This document shows positions 8,384 to 17,079 of a stretch of 34,676 bases of DNA, in pieces. A model generated the notes under the pieces. It did not search any database, was not told the DNA's origin, and saw nothing but the letters and a program-made list of their open reading frames with translations. The DNA lies in the NCBI RefSeq assembly GCF_000934845.1, contig NZ_JXIQ01000125.1, forward strand, positions 1-34,676, written 5' to 3'. The translations under genes were made by a program, and so were the position numbers. How positions within the stretch are numbered: the first letter of the stretch is position 1; the number at the start of each line of letters is the position of its first letter. Origin of the DNA: Mesobacillus subterraneus. GTDB taxonomy: Bacteria > Bacillota > Bacilli > Bacillales > Cytobacillaceae.

Positions 8384-9658
8384 ATGAACCTTAAACCGCT
8401 TGCTTTCAGGATGAGGCCGCGGACGATTGAGGAAGTGATCGGCCAGGCTCATTTGGTAGCTGAAGGAAAAATCATTAACAGAATGGTAATGGCGAGACAA
8501 TTGTCATCGATGATTCTATACGGACCGCCTGGCATCGGCAAAACCTCGATAGCCAACGCGATCGCCGGAAGCACAAATTTTGCCTTCAGGTCCCTGAATG
8601 CGGTAACGAACAATAAAAAGGATATGGAAATAGTGGCTGCAGAGGCGAAGATGTCAGGCAAAGTCATCCTGCTGCTTGATGAGGTACACCGGCTTGATAA
8701 AGCAAAACAGGACTTCCTGCTTCCCTATCTGGAAAATGGGATGATCGTGCTGATCGGTGCCACAACGAGCAATCCATATCACGCGATCAATCCAGCGATC
8801 CGGTCAAGATGCCAGATTTTCGAATTAAAGCCGCTTGAGCCAGATGATATAAAAACGGCTTTGCACAGGGCAATTGCCGATGAAGAAAGAGGTCTCGGCA
8901 GCCAGAAAATAGAGCTGACGAAAGAAGCCCTCTCCCATTTTGCCACAGCCTCCGGCGGCGATGTGAGAAGTTCCTTGAACGCCCTCGAACTTGCTGTCCT
9001 TTCCACTAATCCCGATGGAGATGGAATCATCCATATCGATGAGACTACTGCAGAAGAATGCATGCAGAAAAAAAGTCTGGCACACGATAAAGATGGAGAT
9101 GCTCATTACGATGTTCTTTCAGGTTTCCAAAAATCCATCCGGGGCAGCGATGTAAATGCGGCTCTCCATTATCTCGGAAGATTGATTGAAGCAGGTGATC
9201 TTGTCAGCATCAATCGCCGACTTCTGGTTATTGCCTATGAAGACATCGGATTGGCCAGTCCTCAGGCAGGGCAAAGGACTTTAGCAGCGATTGAAGCAGC
9301 CGAAAGGATCGGTTTCCCAGAGGCCAGGATTCCACTTGCCAATGCAGTGATTGAGTTATGCCTGTCCCCTAAATCAAATTCTGCTTATACTGCTATTGAC
9401 TCAGCACTGGCTGATATCCGCTCGGGCATCAGCGGAGAAGTGCCTGATCACTTGAAGGATGCCCATTACAAAGGTGCCAAAGACCTTGGGCGCGGCCTAG
9501 ACTATCTTTACCCACACGACTACGAAGGCGGCTGGGTAAAACAGCAGTATCTTCCAGATAGGATCAAGCACAAAGTGTATTATCAACCTAAAAAGACCGG
9601 AAAGTTTGAACAGGCTATTGCCTCCATCTATGAGAAAATTACTGGATACAGAAAATAA
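8384..9658 (+). CDS. rarA: Replication-associated AAA+ recombination protein RarA (MgsA)
   Basis: The 424-residue clamp-loader-like AAA+ ATPase acts at stalled replication forks. Walker A GPPGIGKTS is at residues 47-55 and Walker B LLLDEVH at 97-103. GATTSNPYHAINPAIRSRC carries sensor 1 and the arginine-finger region. The C-terminal tetramerisation domain runs to the end (DLGRGLDYLYPHDYEGGWV). AGGGAGGG lies just before ATG 8384. It stands alone on the plus strand, divergent from cymR and convergent with tcdA, the same arrangement as yrvN in B. subtilis. I could not assign a convincing promoter in the 212-bp cymR-rarA gap. Confidence 0.95.
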   Translation: MNLKPLAFRMRPRTIEEVIGQAHLVAEGKIINRMVMARQLSSMILYGPPGIGKTSIANAIAGSTNFAFRSLNAVTNNKKDMEIVAAEAKMSGKVILLLDEVHRLDKAKQDFLLPYLENGMIVLIGATTSNPYHAINPAIRSRCQIFELKPLEPDDIKTALHRAIADEERGLGSQKIELTKEALSHFATASGGDVRSSLNALELAVLSTNPDGDGIIHIDETTAEECMQKKSLAHDKDGDAHYDVLSGFQKSIRGSDVNAALHYLGRLIEAGDLVSINRRLLVIAYEDIGLASPQAGQRTLAAIEAAERIGFPEARIPLANAVIELCLSPKSNSAYTAIDSALADIRSGISGEVPDHLKDAHYKGAKDLGRGLDYLYPHDYEGGWVKQQYLPDRIKHKVYYQPKKTGKFEQAIASIYEKITGYRK

Positions 9659-9704
9659 GCGGTTAGGAAACCTTGCCGCTTCTTCGTGCGGTTTTTACGC
9701 TTGC
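9659..9704. terminator. Possible shared terminator between rarA and tcdA
   Basis: AGCGG / CCGCT arms with inner AGG / CCT pairing at about 9659-9683, followed on the plus strand by TCTTCGTGCGGTTTTT. The stem is imperfect. It sits between convergent rarA and tcdA. Confidence 0.45.
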
Positions 9705-9707
9705 TCT

Positions 9708-10469
9708 TTAGCTGTTTACTCGTTCAATCTCGATATCTCGTAACAATTCCCTGACGACATAGCTAGCCATGATAAGTCCTGCAACAGAGGGAACGAACGC
9801 ATTGGAGGAAGGAGGCATCTGTGCTTTACGGATTTCAGCATTGTTATTGCCTACTTCTTTCTGCACATCCTCTCTGACAACAATTGGGCTTTCGTCGGAA
9901 AAGACTACGGGGATTCCTTTTTTAACGCCTTCCTTTCGCAGGCGGGTGCGGATGACTTTCGCAAGCGGATCGGTATGCGTCTTGAAAATATCGGCAATCT
10001 GGAATCGTGTAGGGTCCATTTTATTTGCTGCACCCATGCTGGAAATCATCGGAATGCCACGGTTGATCGCTTCCTTGATCAGATGAATCTTATAGGAGAT
10101 GGTATCCGAGGCATCGACGATGAAGTCAAGGTTGTAGCCAAAAATCTCTTCGTAGGTCTTCTCCGTATAAAACATTTTCAGCGCTACCACTTCGCAATCA
10201 GGATTAATATCCATGATCCTGTCACGCATAACTTCGACCTTTTGCTTGCCGACCGTGGAAAGCAGCGCAATCAGCTGGCGGTTGATATTTGTGATGTCGA
10301 CATCGTCCTTGTCGATTAAAATTAGCTTGCCGATTCCAGACCGGGCAAGCGCTTCTGCAGCGAACGAACCTACACCGCCGATCCCTAAAACGGCAACCGT
10401 ACTATTTTTCATTATCTCAAGGCCCTCTTTGCCGATGGCCAGTTCATTTCTAGAAAATTGATGAAGCAT
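9708..10469 (-). CDS. tcdA: tRNA threonylcarbamoyladenosine dehydratase TcdA (YrvM)
   Basis: The 253-residue E1-like (ThiF/MoeB superfamily) enzyme adenylates t6A37 in tRNA and closes it to the cyclic form ct6A. The nucleotide loop GIGGVGS is at residues 29-35, the acidic DKDDVDITNINRQ segment at 53-65, and the CsdL/TcdA-type C-terminus PPSSNAFVPSVAG is present. It lacks the paired CxxC zinc motifs of ThiF and MoeB, as expected for this subfamily. ATG at 10469 follows a GGAG about nine bases upstream. It lies between rarA and 6S RNA, as in B. subtilis. Confidence 0.93.
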   Translation of the reverse strand: MLHQFSRNELAIGKEGLEIMKNSTVAVLGIGGVGSFAAEALARSGIGKLILIDKDDVDITNINRQLIALLSTVGKQKVEVMRDRIMDINPDCEVVALKMFYTEKTYEEIFGYNLDFIVDASDTISYKIHLIKEAINRGIPMISSMGAANKMDPTRFQIADIFKTHTDPLAKVIRTRLRKEGVKKGIPVVFSDESPIVVREDVQKEVGNNNAEIRKAQMPPSSNAFVPSVAGLIMASYVVRELLRDIEIERVNS

Positions 10470-10681
10470 CTACATTCACTCCAATTATAAAATCACTGTC
10501 ACTGCTATTCCTGCTTTCGAATATAACATATCCATTGATCAATTTATAGCGAATTGGAAATCACAACTCCCCTAATTTTATCTATTTCGGGTTTTTTTAC
10601 TAAAACAACTGCCTGCATAAGGGCAAGATACCCTTTTATTGGACAGACTCTTAGCCCTTGGAATTGATTGTCTAGCTGCGG

Positions 10682-10729
10682 CCTACATACAAAAAAACCA
10701 TGCATACGCATGGTTTTTTTGTATGTAGG
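10682..10729. terminator. Perfect 22-bp inverted repeat, terminator of 6S RNA
   Basis: Arms 10682-10703 and 10708-10729 are perfectly complementary over 22 bp with a four-base loop (ATAC). The core is CCATGC/GCATGG flanked by seven A and seven T, so it works as an intrinsic terminator on either strand. It ends the minus-strand 6S RNA. Bases 10470-10681, between it and tcdA, hold nothing I recognise. Confidence 0.85.
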
Positions 10730-10919
10730 AAGAGTCCCAATCGTGCCGTCGCGTGTATGCCTTCGTCTTGAACCCGCTCTTAGCAGGTGGGTGCCCTGTT
10801 CCAGGTTTCTGTAAGTCCTCGTGTGAGAGGCATTTACGCGGCCCGAAAACTCGTGCTCCCGAAGGATAGATGTTAGGTCAAAACTTCAGGTTAAACAACG
10901 AACACATCAGGACTCTTCA
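10728..10919 (-). ncRNA. bsrA: 6S-1 RNA (RNA polymerase-binding regulatory RNA)
   Basis: About 190 nt read leftwards. 6S RNA mimics an open promoter and sequesters sigma-A RNA polymerase. The ends pair as the closing stem GAAGAGTC (10911-10918) with GACTCTTC (around 10730-10737). The 5' part AGTCCTGATGTGTT matches the start of B. subtilis 6S-1 RNA as I remember it. Its place between tcdA and aspS equals that of bsrA in B. subtilis. An internal CTTCGGGAGC region and the GC-rich distal arm fit a long rod with a central bubble. The exact ends are inferred, not measured. Confidence 0.9.
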
Positions 10920-10926
10920 GCTGTTG

Positions 10927-10964
10927 ATATTATATTACCACACACTTGAGGCAATTTCAAGAAT
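10927..10964 (-). promoter_or_regulatory. Promoter region of 6S RNA
   Basis: The minus strand carries TTGAAA, 17 bp, then TAATAT, overlapping a TATAAT that starts three bases later (TAATATAATATCAACAG). The start would fall a few bases before the mature 5' end of the 6S RNA. It lies right behind the aspS stop, and no strong terminator separates aspS from it. Confidence 0.65.
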
Positions 10965-10979
10965 CTAGGGTGTTAGGAT

Positions 10980-12755
10980 TCACTGGTTTTTTTTAACATT
11001 AAGCGATAGATGTAATTCCTCCATTTGGGCGCCGCTTACTGCATCAGGAGCGTTCATTAAAAGGTCACTTGCGCTTGCTGTTTTTGGGAAAGCGATCGTA
11101 TCGCGCAAATTGGTTCTGCCTGCAAGCAGCATAACCATCCTGTCTAATCCGAGCGCAATGCCTCCATGAGGCGGCGTGCCATATTCAAAGGCTTCTAGCA
11201 GAAATCCAAATTGTTCATATGCTTGTTCTTTTGTGAAACCAAGCACGGAAAACATTTTTTCCTGGATATCTCTTTCAAAAATCCTCAGCGAGCCACCGCC
11301 AAGCTCATATCCGTTCAGAACAAGGTCATATGCCTGTGCTTTTACATTGGCTGGGTCACTCTCAAGCTTTGGCAAATCTTCGCGAACCGGCATGGTAAAA
11401 GGATGATGTGCAGCGAAATACCGGTCTGCATCTTCATCGAATTCCAATAGTGGCCAGTCTGTTACCCAGAGAAAATCGAATTTGCTCTGATCAATCAAGC
11501 CAAGCTCTTTTCCTAGGTTCAGACGCAAGGCACCTAGTGCATCTGCCACGATTTTTTTCTTATCTGCTACGAATAACAAAAGGTCACCGGAAGAGACGTT
11601 CAGCCGGGCTTGAATTGCAGCCTGCTTTTCTTCGTCAAAGAATTTTAAGATCGGCCCCTTCAAGCCATCTTCTTCTGCTTTCAGCCAAGCCAAGCCTCTT
11701 GCTCCATATACAGCGACTAATTCAGTCAAGCCATCTATATCCTTGCGCGAGTAATTTGCTGCTGCGCCTTTGACATTGATCGCCTTAACTTGGCCTCCTG
11801 CTGCTACTGCCGCTGCGAATACCTTAAACTCACTATCCTTCACTAAATCGGAAAGATCGACAAGCTCCATGCTGAAGCGTGTATCCGGTTTGTCCGAACC
11901 GAAACGGTCCATTGCTTCCTGGTAGCTCATCCGCGGGAATGGCAATTCCACTTCTATTCCCTTTACATCCTTCATGACTTTTTGCATCATTTTTTCAGTT
12001 AGACCGATGATCTCTTCCTGGCTCATGAAGCTGGTTTCGATGTCAATTTGCGTGAATTCCGGCTGGCGGTCAGCACGCAGATCTTCATCGCGGAAGCATC
12101 GGGCGATTTGGTAATAACGTTCAAAGCCGCCAACCATCAACAGCTGCTTGAAAATCTGGGGAGATTGTGGCAGAGCGTAGAACTCACCCGGATGCACACG
12201 GCTTGGAACGAGATAATCCCTAGCACCTTCAGGTGTGCTCTTTGTTAAAATTGGTGTTTCAACATCCAGGAACCCTTCGCCGTCCAGATAACCACGAATC
12301 GCTTTGGTCACCTGATGCCTCATCTTAAAGGTCTCGAACATGACCGGCCGGCGTAGATCAAGATAGCGGTATTTCAAACGTACATCTTCTGATACATTCG
12401 TCTTGTCTTCAATCATGAACGGTGTTGTTTTCGCTTCATTGATAATAGTCAGTTCCTCAACCTGCACTTCGATCGTTCCTGTTTTCAGGTTTTCGTTTAC
12501 GCTGCGTTGATCGCGAGCAAGGACGGTCCCTTTCACATCAAGTACGTATTCTGTTCGGACCTTCTCGGCAATGGAAAGCGCCTCAGGTGACACTTTAGGA
12601 TTAAACACAATCTGGACAAGACCGGTTCTGTCCCGAAGGTCGATAAAAATCAACCCTCCCAAGTCACGGCGCTTTTGCACCCACCCTTTTAGTGTAACCG
12701 TTTCGCCGATTGCCTTTTCTGTTACTTCCCCGCAAAAATATGTTCTTCCAAACAT
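10980..12755 (-). CDS. aspS: Aspartyl-tRNA synthetase
   Basis: A 591-residue class IIb synthetase of the long bacterial type. The N-terminal OB-fold anticodon-binding domain (about residues 1-105) precedes the catalytic core. Motif 2 is [18 protein letters not shown] (about 220-238). The bacterial GAD insertion lies around 290-410, and motif 3 is [13 protein letters not shown] near residue 540. ATG at 12755 has GGGGGAG seven bases upstream. It follows hisS by 13 bp and has no promoter of its own, so both depend on the hisS T-box leader. Whether this AspRS is discriminating (Asp only) cannot be settled by eye. Confidence 0.97.
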   Translation of the reverse strand: MFGRTYFCGEVTEKAIGETVTLKGWVQKRRDLGGLIFIDLRDRTGLVQIVFNPKVSPEALSIAEKVRTEYVLDVKGTVLARDQRSVNENLKTGTIEVQVEELTIINEAKTTPFMIEDKTNVSEDVRLKYRYLDLRRPVMFETFKMRHQVTKAIRGYLDGEGFLDVETPILTKSTPEGARDYLVPSRVHPGEFYALPQSPQIFKQLLMVGGFERYYQIARCFRDEDLRADRQPEFTQIDIETSFMSQEEIIGLTEKMMQKVMKDVKGIEVELPFPRMSYQEAMDRFGSDKPDTRFSMELVDLSDLVKDSEFKVFAAAVAAGGQVKAINVKGAAANYSRKDIDGLTELVAVYGARGLAWLKAEEDGLKGPILKFFDEEKQAAIQARLNVSSGDLLLFVADKKKIVADALGALRLNLGKELGLIDQSKFDFLWVTDWPLLEFDEDADRYFAAHHPFTMPVREDLPKLESDPANVKAQAYDLVLNGYELGGGSLRIFERDIQEKMFSVLGFTKEQAYEQFGFLLEAFEYGTPPHGGIALGLDRMVMLLAGRTNLRDTIAFPKTASASDLLMNAPDAVSGAQMEELHLSLNVKKNQ

Positions 12756-12768
12756 CTAAACTCCCCCA

Positions 12769-14046
12769 CTATCTGCAGATTTCCTTGAATTTTTCAATAA
12801 AGCTCTCAAGCGGTACTTCGATCTGAACTCCGTCCGCCATCGACTTCAGATTGATTTTCTTTTCTTTCAGTTCATTTTCCCCTAAAACGGCCACGTACTT
12901 GGCGTTGACCCTGTCCGCAGCCTTGAACTGAGCTTTGATTTTCCGGTCAAGATAATCGCGTTCTGCCGAGAAACCAGCCATTCTTAGCTGGTGAAGCAGA
13001 CCTACCGTATAATCTTTTGCCTCATCGCCAAGTGAAACGAGGTAACAATCGATTTCTTCCTTGACCGGAAGTTCAGCTCCTTCTGCTTCAAGTGCCGCAA
13101 TCAGCCTCTCTACACTTAATGCAAAACCGATCCCCGGTGTTTCCGGACCACCGATTTCCTCGACCAAGCCATTGTATCTTCCTCCGCCGCACAGCGTGGT
13201 GATGGCTCCGAAGCCTTCCGCATTGCTCATGATTTCAAATGCGGTGTGGTTATAATAATCCAAACCGCGCACAAGATTGGCATCCACTTCGAATTCAATT
13301 TCCATGTCTGTCAGAAAGGTTGTAACTTTGTTAAAATAGTTCCTTGAATCATCCGTCAAGTAATCGATAATCGATGGTGCTGACCTCATCAGCTCGTGAT
13401 CACGGTCCGCTTTGCAATCAAGGATGCGCATTGGATTTTTTTCAAGGCGATTCTGGCAGTCCGTGCAGAATTCCCCAATCCGCGGTGAAAAATGGGTAAC
13501 TAGTGCCTCTCTGTGCGCTGTACGGCTTATCTTATCTCCGAGGCTATTAATCACCAACTTCAGCTTTTTCAGGCCCAACTCTTGATAAAGTCTCAACGCA
13601 AGTGAGATTACTTCGGCATCGATCGCTGGATCGGCACTTCCCATTGCTTCTACGCCAAACTGGACAAATTGACGGAAGCGTCCTGCCTGAGGACGTTCAT
13701 ACCGGAACATCGGCCCGATATAATAAAGCTTTACTGGCTGATTTGGATTACCAAACATTTTATGCTCGACAAAAGAGCGGACAGCGGCTGCTGTTCCTTC
13801 CGGGCGCAGTGTAAGGCTCCGGCCGCCTCTGTCGGTGAATGTGTACATCTCTTTTTGAACGATATCTGTCGTATCGCCAACGCCTCGCTGGAACAAATCT
13901 GTATGTTCAAAAATCGGAGTTCTGATCTCCCGATATTGGTATCTTTCGCAAAGTTCTCTTGCTTTCGTCTCTATCAGCTGCCATTTTTCCGAGTCGCCTG
14001 GCAAAATGTCCTGTGTTCCGCGTGGAATTTTGATTTGATTTGACAA
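12769..14046 (-). CDS. hisS: Histidyl-tRNA synthetase
   Basis: A 425-residue class IIa synthetase. The visible signatures are the N-terminal PRGTQDILPG, motif 2 with TLRPEGTAAAVR (about residues 78-89), the histidine-binding GLDYYNHTAFEI and GGGRYNGL. Motif 3 is GIGFALSVERLI, followed by an anticodon-binding domain at the C-terminus. The start is TTG at 14046 with GAGGG seven bases before; an ATG within that stretch is out of frame. It is the first gene of hisS-aspS and is controlled by the T-box directly upstream. Confidence 0.97.
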   Translation of the reverse strand: MSNQIKIPRGTQDILPGDSEKWQLIETKARELCERYQYREIRTPIFEHTDLFQRGVGDTTDIVQKEMYTFTDRGGRSLTLRPEGTAAAVRSFVEHKMFGNPNQPVKLYYIGPMFRYERPQAGRFRQFVQFGVEAMGSADPAIDAEVISLALRLYQELGLKKLKLVINSLGDKISRTAHREALVTHFSPRIGEFCTDCQNRLEKNPMRILDCKADRDHELMRSAPSIIDYLTDDSRNYFNKVTTFLTDMEIEFEVDANLVRGLDYYNHTAFEIMSNAEGFGAITTLCGGGRYNGLVEEIGGPETPGIGFALSVERLIAALEAEGAELPVKEEIDCYLVSLGDEAKDYTVGLLHQLRMAGFSAERDYLDRKIKAQFKAADRVNAKYVAVLGENELKEKKINLKSMADGVQIEVPLESFIEKFKEICR

Positions 14047-14095
14047 AGTTCATCCCTCTTTTTCATAAGTTCTTTATGTATGAAGAAAAAAATGC

Positions 14096-14386
14096 AAAAA
14101 AAGCCCCCGATCCCTTGCTATAATAACAAGGGACGAGAGCTTATATTCCCGTGGTGCCACCCTAATTGAAGCGCCTATTGGCACTACCTCTTTAACAGTT
14201 AACGCCTGCGACGTCTTCTCCTATTGACGGCAAGAGCCGATGTTCAGAGAAAACCCTCCGGAGTGTTCATTCACCAGGTCATCATGCAGAAATGCTTACA
14301 GCCAAGGCATTTCCTCTCTTTCCATCTGTATCCCGGCTACTAATTCCCCTTCAACGGTATGTTTTCCGTATGACATTTTATTTATA
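14096..14386 (-). promoter_or_regulatory. T-box riboswitch leader of hisS-aspS
   Basis: A full T-box leader read leftwards. The conserved box AGGGTGGCACCACGGG is at 14148-14163, and a terminator hairpin with a loop of about nine bases at about 14101-14142 runs into seven T (14096-14102). The stem I AGAGAGG element is near 14316. The specifier region reads GAACACTCCGGAG, giving CAC (His) at 14263-14265. One base upstream the overlapping AAC (Asn) can also be read. The acceptor-pairing bulge is TGGC, which predicts a G discriminator. That fits tRNA-Asp or tRNA-Asn better than bacterial tRNA-His (C73). Confidence 0.92.
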
Positions 14387-14388
14387 TT

Positions 14389-14417
14389 ATAATACGGAGT
14401 CCAATTAGCAATGTCAA
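14389..14417 (-). promoter_or_regulatory. Sigma-A promoter of hisS-aspS
   Basis: Minus strand TTGACA (14412-14417), 17 bp, TATTAT (14389-14394), with a TATAAT three bases further on. It lies immediately behind yrzK and fires into the T-box leader. Confidence 0.85.
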
Positions 14418-14424
14418 GCACAAT

Positions 14425-14601
14425 TCAAGATCGCTCCAGCTGTTTTTTTAGTTTCCTCACGTCACGGAGAGAAAGTCCGAATTCTGAAGCCAATTCCACG
14501 ACATGAGAGTTTTGTTCTTTTTGGGTAAAATCGTGGAAATCCACTCCAAATAACTGATTTTCACCGGTCGTTGCAGAAATTCCTTTATCACTGAACCGCA
14601 T
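14425..14601 (-). CDS. yrzK: Small YrzK-like protein
   Basis: A 58-residue protein starting MRFSDKGISATTGENQLFG and ending in a helix-rich stretch (VVELASEFGLSLRDVRKLKKQLERS) that resembles a sigma-region-4-like helix-turn-helix half. DNA binding is only a possibility. I place the start at ATG 14601, because AAGGTGAG sits directly before it. A longer GTG form at 14643 would translate that ribosome site as LEGE. B. subtilis has a small gene, yrzK, between hisS and yrvJ; the symbol rests on position. Its function is unknown. Confidence 0.7.
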   Translation of the reverse strand: MRFSDKGISATTGENQLFGVDFHDFTQKEQNSHVVELASEFGLSLRDVRKLKKQLERS

Positions 14602-14719
14602 GATCTCACCTTCCAATCGTTTCTTGCCTATTATTCTTCCCACCCTTCGATCATTTTAACTGCTTTTCACTTATTGATTCTCTATTAATTCCGATAAAAG
14701 AAAAAAGTCTTCGTGATTT

Positions 14720-14737
14720 TACCGGTAAATTCCGGTA
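14720..14737. promoter_or_regulatory. Perfect palindrome TACCGG-N6-CCGGTA (possible operator)
   Basis: The 6-bp arms at 14720-14725 and 14732-14737 are perfect, with a six-base AT-rich centre. The site lies between divergent yrzK and yrvJ, about 40 bp upstream of the yrvJ start, just before a TATATT-like -10. It has the form of a dimeric regulator site; no family is assigned. Confidence 0.4.
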
Positions 14738-14777
14738 CTATATTTTTAGAACACTTTTAAATAGAGGGAGGGAGATC

Positions 14778-16535
14778 ATGCCCAGAAACAAAATGGTTCC
14801 TGTCATCCTTTGCCTTATGCTTTTTTTTGGGAACCTGTCTGGCTTGGAAACGGTCCAAGCAGATAATGGCAGTGTATCGATCACTGCTACAAGTCTTAAT
14901 GTCAGGAGTGGTCCTGGACTGAGTTATTCTGTTACAGGGTCCGTGAAAAAAGGTGAAAAATTCCCAATCATCAAGGAGGACGGCGATTGGCTCTACCTTC
15001 GCCTTAGCGACAGCCAATACGGCTGGGTGGCACAATGGTTCACTTCAAGGGAAGCTGTTAAGCCCATTGTTTCGCAAGATCCAGCTGCCAATTTGGGAAG
15101 CGTTACCGTTGATGGCCTGCGGGTAAGGAAAGGACCTGGAACCAATTATGAGGTGATAGGCTACTTTGCTAATGGTCAGACGATCGAAATCCTCCATTCA
15201 AAAGGCGATTGGGCCGAAGTTCGAACTTCCGCTTTACAAGGCTGGGTTTCCATCGAGTACATAGACTCAAAAAAGAAGGAACCGACGACACAATCAAAAA
15301 AACCTGCTGAATCAAACGGGACGGTCACCGCCACCTCCCTGAATGTAAGGGAGAAACCATCGTTAAACGCCAGCAAAGTTGGCCAATTAAACAGTGGAGC
15401 AGTCGTTCCCGTCCACTCTCAGTCCAATGGCTGGGCTGAGATTACTTATGGCGGGAAAAAGGCATGGGTAAGCGCTGATTACTTGAAGATCAGCGGAACA
15501 CCTTCTTCAGGCAGTGGATCCCCTGCTCCTGCAGATCAATTCACGGGTACGGTAACTGCATCCAACCTGAATGTCCGTAACCAAAATTCACTGAATGGCT
15601 CTGTGATCAGTTCGATTTCCAAAGGGCAAACCTTTAAGATTCTTGAGGAAAAAAACGAATGGCTCAAAATTGAATATCAGCCTGGGAAAGCAGGTTGGGC
15701 TGCCAGCTGGTTTTTTGATATCAAGAAAGATGGATCTTCAGTGGTGTCCAGTAAACCAATAACAAATAGCACAGTTTCGATGCTTCATAATGGGACAAAC
15801 ATCCGTAAAGGCCCAAGCACAGAAACACCAGTAGTTCTCCGCGCCGATCAAGGAGACAGCTTCCAAATAGTAAGTGTCGAAAACGATTGGTATAAAATCA
15901 CTCTTGCAAATGGACAAACCGGCTTTGTCGCAGGGTGGATCGTCTCCGTACAGGGCAATGCACCTAAAATAGAAAAGCCTGGTGCAGAAAAGCATACTAA
16001 GAATAAAACGGTTGTCATTGATCCCGGGCATGGCGGCCGTGACAATGGGACAACTGGTTTAAGAGGATCTTTGGAGAAAACACTCACCTTGAAAACAGCA
16101 CAGCTTCTATACGAGAAGCTCCGAGCTGCTGGAACCAACGTAATCCTAACTAGAAATAATGACCAATACATCTCACTAGGATCCAGAGTCAGCACGTCCC
16201 ACTATCATAACGCAGATGCTTTTATCAGCCTTCACTATGACAGCATCAATGACAGAACCGTCAGAGGGATGACCACTTACTACTATCACGGAAAGCAAAA
16301 ACCCCTTGGTGAACAAATCCACTCCTCGGTGGTAAGCAAAACGATGCTGAAAAACCGCGGGACTCGCGTTGGCGACTATCATGTCATCAGGGAAAACAGC
16401 CAGGCAGCCGTACTGCTTGAATTAGGCTATCTTAGCAATCCAGCGGAAGAGATGCTCGTAAACACCCAGCAATACCAGGAAGCCGTTACCAATGGTATAT
16501 TCGAAGGGCTAGCTCGCTATTTTAAAAATAAGTAA
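14778..16535 (+). CDS. yrvJ: N-acetylmuramoyl-L-alanine amidase with five SH3b repeats (YrvJ-like)
   Basis: A 585-residue secreted cell-wall hydrolase. A signal peptide (residues 1 to about 28) ends near TVQA. Five bacterial SH3 domains follow, at about 32-92, 107-164, 180-237, 256-316 and 331-392, each with an LNVR/LRVR/NIRKGP-type core and a GW near its end; linkers are Lys/Ser/Pro-rich. The C-terminal Amidase_3 domain begins near 410. The expected zinc and catalytic residues are His418 (DPGHGG), Glu433, His486 (SLHYDS) and Glu548 (LLELGYLSN). It cleaves the bond between muramic acid and L-Ala in peptidoglycan. GAGGGAGGGAG precedes ATG 14778. It is monocistronic and convergent with dtd. Confidence 0.93.
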   Translation: MPRNKMVPVILCLMLFFGNLSGLETVQADNGSVSITATSLNVRSGPGLSYSVTGSVKKGEKFPIIKEDGDWLYLRLSDSQYGWVAQWFTSREAVKPIVSQDPAANLGSVTVDGLRVRKGPGTNYEVIGYFANGQTIEILHSKGDWAEVRTSALQGWVSIEYIDSKKKEPTTQSKKPAESNGTVTATSLNVREKPSLNASKVGQLNSGAVVPVHSQSNGWAEITYGGKKAWVSADYLKISGTPSSGSGSPAPADQFTGTVTASNLNVRNQNSLNGSVISSISKGQTFKILEEKNEWLKIEYQPGKAGWAASWFFDIKKDGSSVVSSKPITNSTVSMLHNGTNIRKGPSTETPVVLRADQGDSFQIVSVENDWYKITLANGQTGFVAGWIVSVQGNAPKIEKPGAEKHTKNKTVVIDPGHGGRDNGTTGLRGSLEKTLTLKTAQLLYEKLRAAGTNVILTRNNDQYISLGSRVSTSHYHNADAFISLHYDSINDRTVRGMTTYYYHGKQKPLGEQIHSSVVSKTMLKNRGTRVGDYHVIRENSQAAVLLELGYLSNPAEEMLVNTQQYQEAVTNGIFEGLARYFKNK

Positions 16536-16538
16536 AAA

Positions 16539-16573
16539 AAAGCAGGGATTCCGCTTTGGGATCTCTGCTTTTA
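16539..16573. terminator. Bidirectional terminator between yrvJ and dtd
   Basis: AAAAGCAGGGATTCC / GGGATCTCTGCTTTT form a stem with two G-T pairs around GCTTT. A-rich and T-rich flanks let it serve both convergent genes. Confidence 0.8.
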
Positions 16574-16581
16574 ACGCGGAT

Positions 16582-17022
16582 TCACTTGCTATCGAGAATC
16601 AAAGTAACCGGACCATCATTGGTCAATTGCACGTCCATCATGGCGCCAAAAACACCCGTTTCCACCTTCAAGCCTTTTTCAGCAAGCAATCGGTTGAATG
16701 CTTCATAAATTGCTTGTGCATGGTCAGGTTTTGCGGCATCCATGAAGTTCGGACGGCGGCCTTTGCGACAATCTCCATAAAGCGTAAACTGAGAAACAGA
16801 AAGAACCTCTCCGCCGACATCAAGCAGGGAAAGATTCATCTTGCCGGTTTCCTCTTCAAATATTCGTAAATTCGCTGCCTTCTCGGCAAGGAACGCAGCA
16901 TCTTTTTGCGTATCCTGATGGGTAATGCCCACTAGGATGACCAATCCATTATCAATCGAGCCAGTCACTTTTCCATCAACTGTCACTTTGGCTTCTTTGC
17001 TTCTCTGAATTACTAACCGCAT
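16582..17022 (-). CDS. dtd: D-aminoacyl-tRNA deacylase
   Basis: The 146-residue proofreading enzyme releases D-amino acids (and glycine) from mischarged tRNA. The two signature motifs are present: [10 protein letters not shown] in the middle and [12 protein letters not shown] at the C-terminus, with the cross-subunit Gly-Pro. I use the second ATG (17022, MRLVIQRS), which lies seven bases after AAGGAG. The first ATG, two codons earlier, is too close to that site. The gene is 57 bp downstream of relA, probably in the same transcript, as in B. subtilis. Confidence 0.95.
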   Translation of the reverse strand: MRLVIQRSKEAKVTVDGKVTGSIDNGLVILVGITHQDTQKDAAFLAEKAANLRIFEEETGKMNLSLLDVGGEVLSVSQFTLYGDCRKGRRPNFMDAAKPDHAQAIYEAFNRLLAEKGLKVETGVFGAMMDVQLTNDGPVTLILDSK

Positions 17023-17079
17023 GATCATTCTCCTTGCACACTACTATCCTTGGTCCCTTATTCCGATTAAGCAGCAAAA

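Noticed and set aside
9708-10469. ThiF/MoeB sulfur-carrier adenylyltransferase
   Set aside because: The CxxC zinc pairs are missing and the C-terminus is of TcdA/CsdL type. The locus also matches yrvM.
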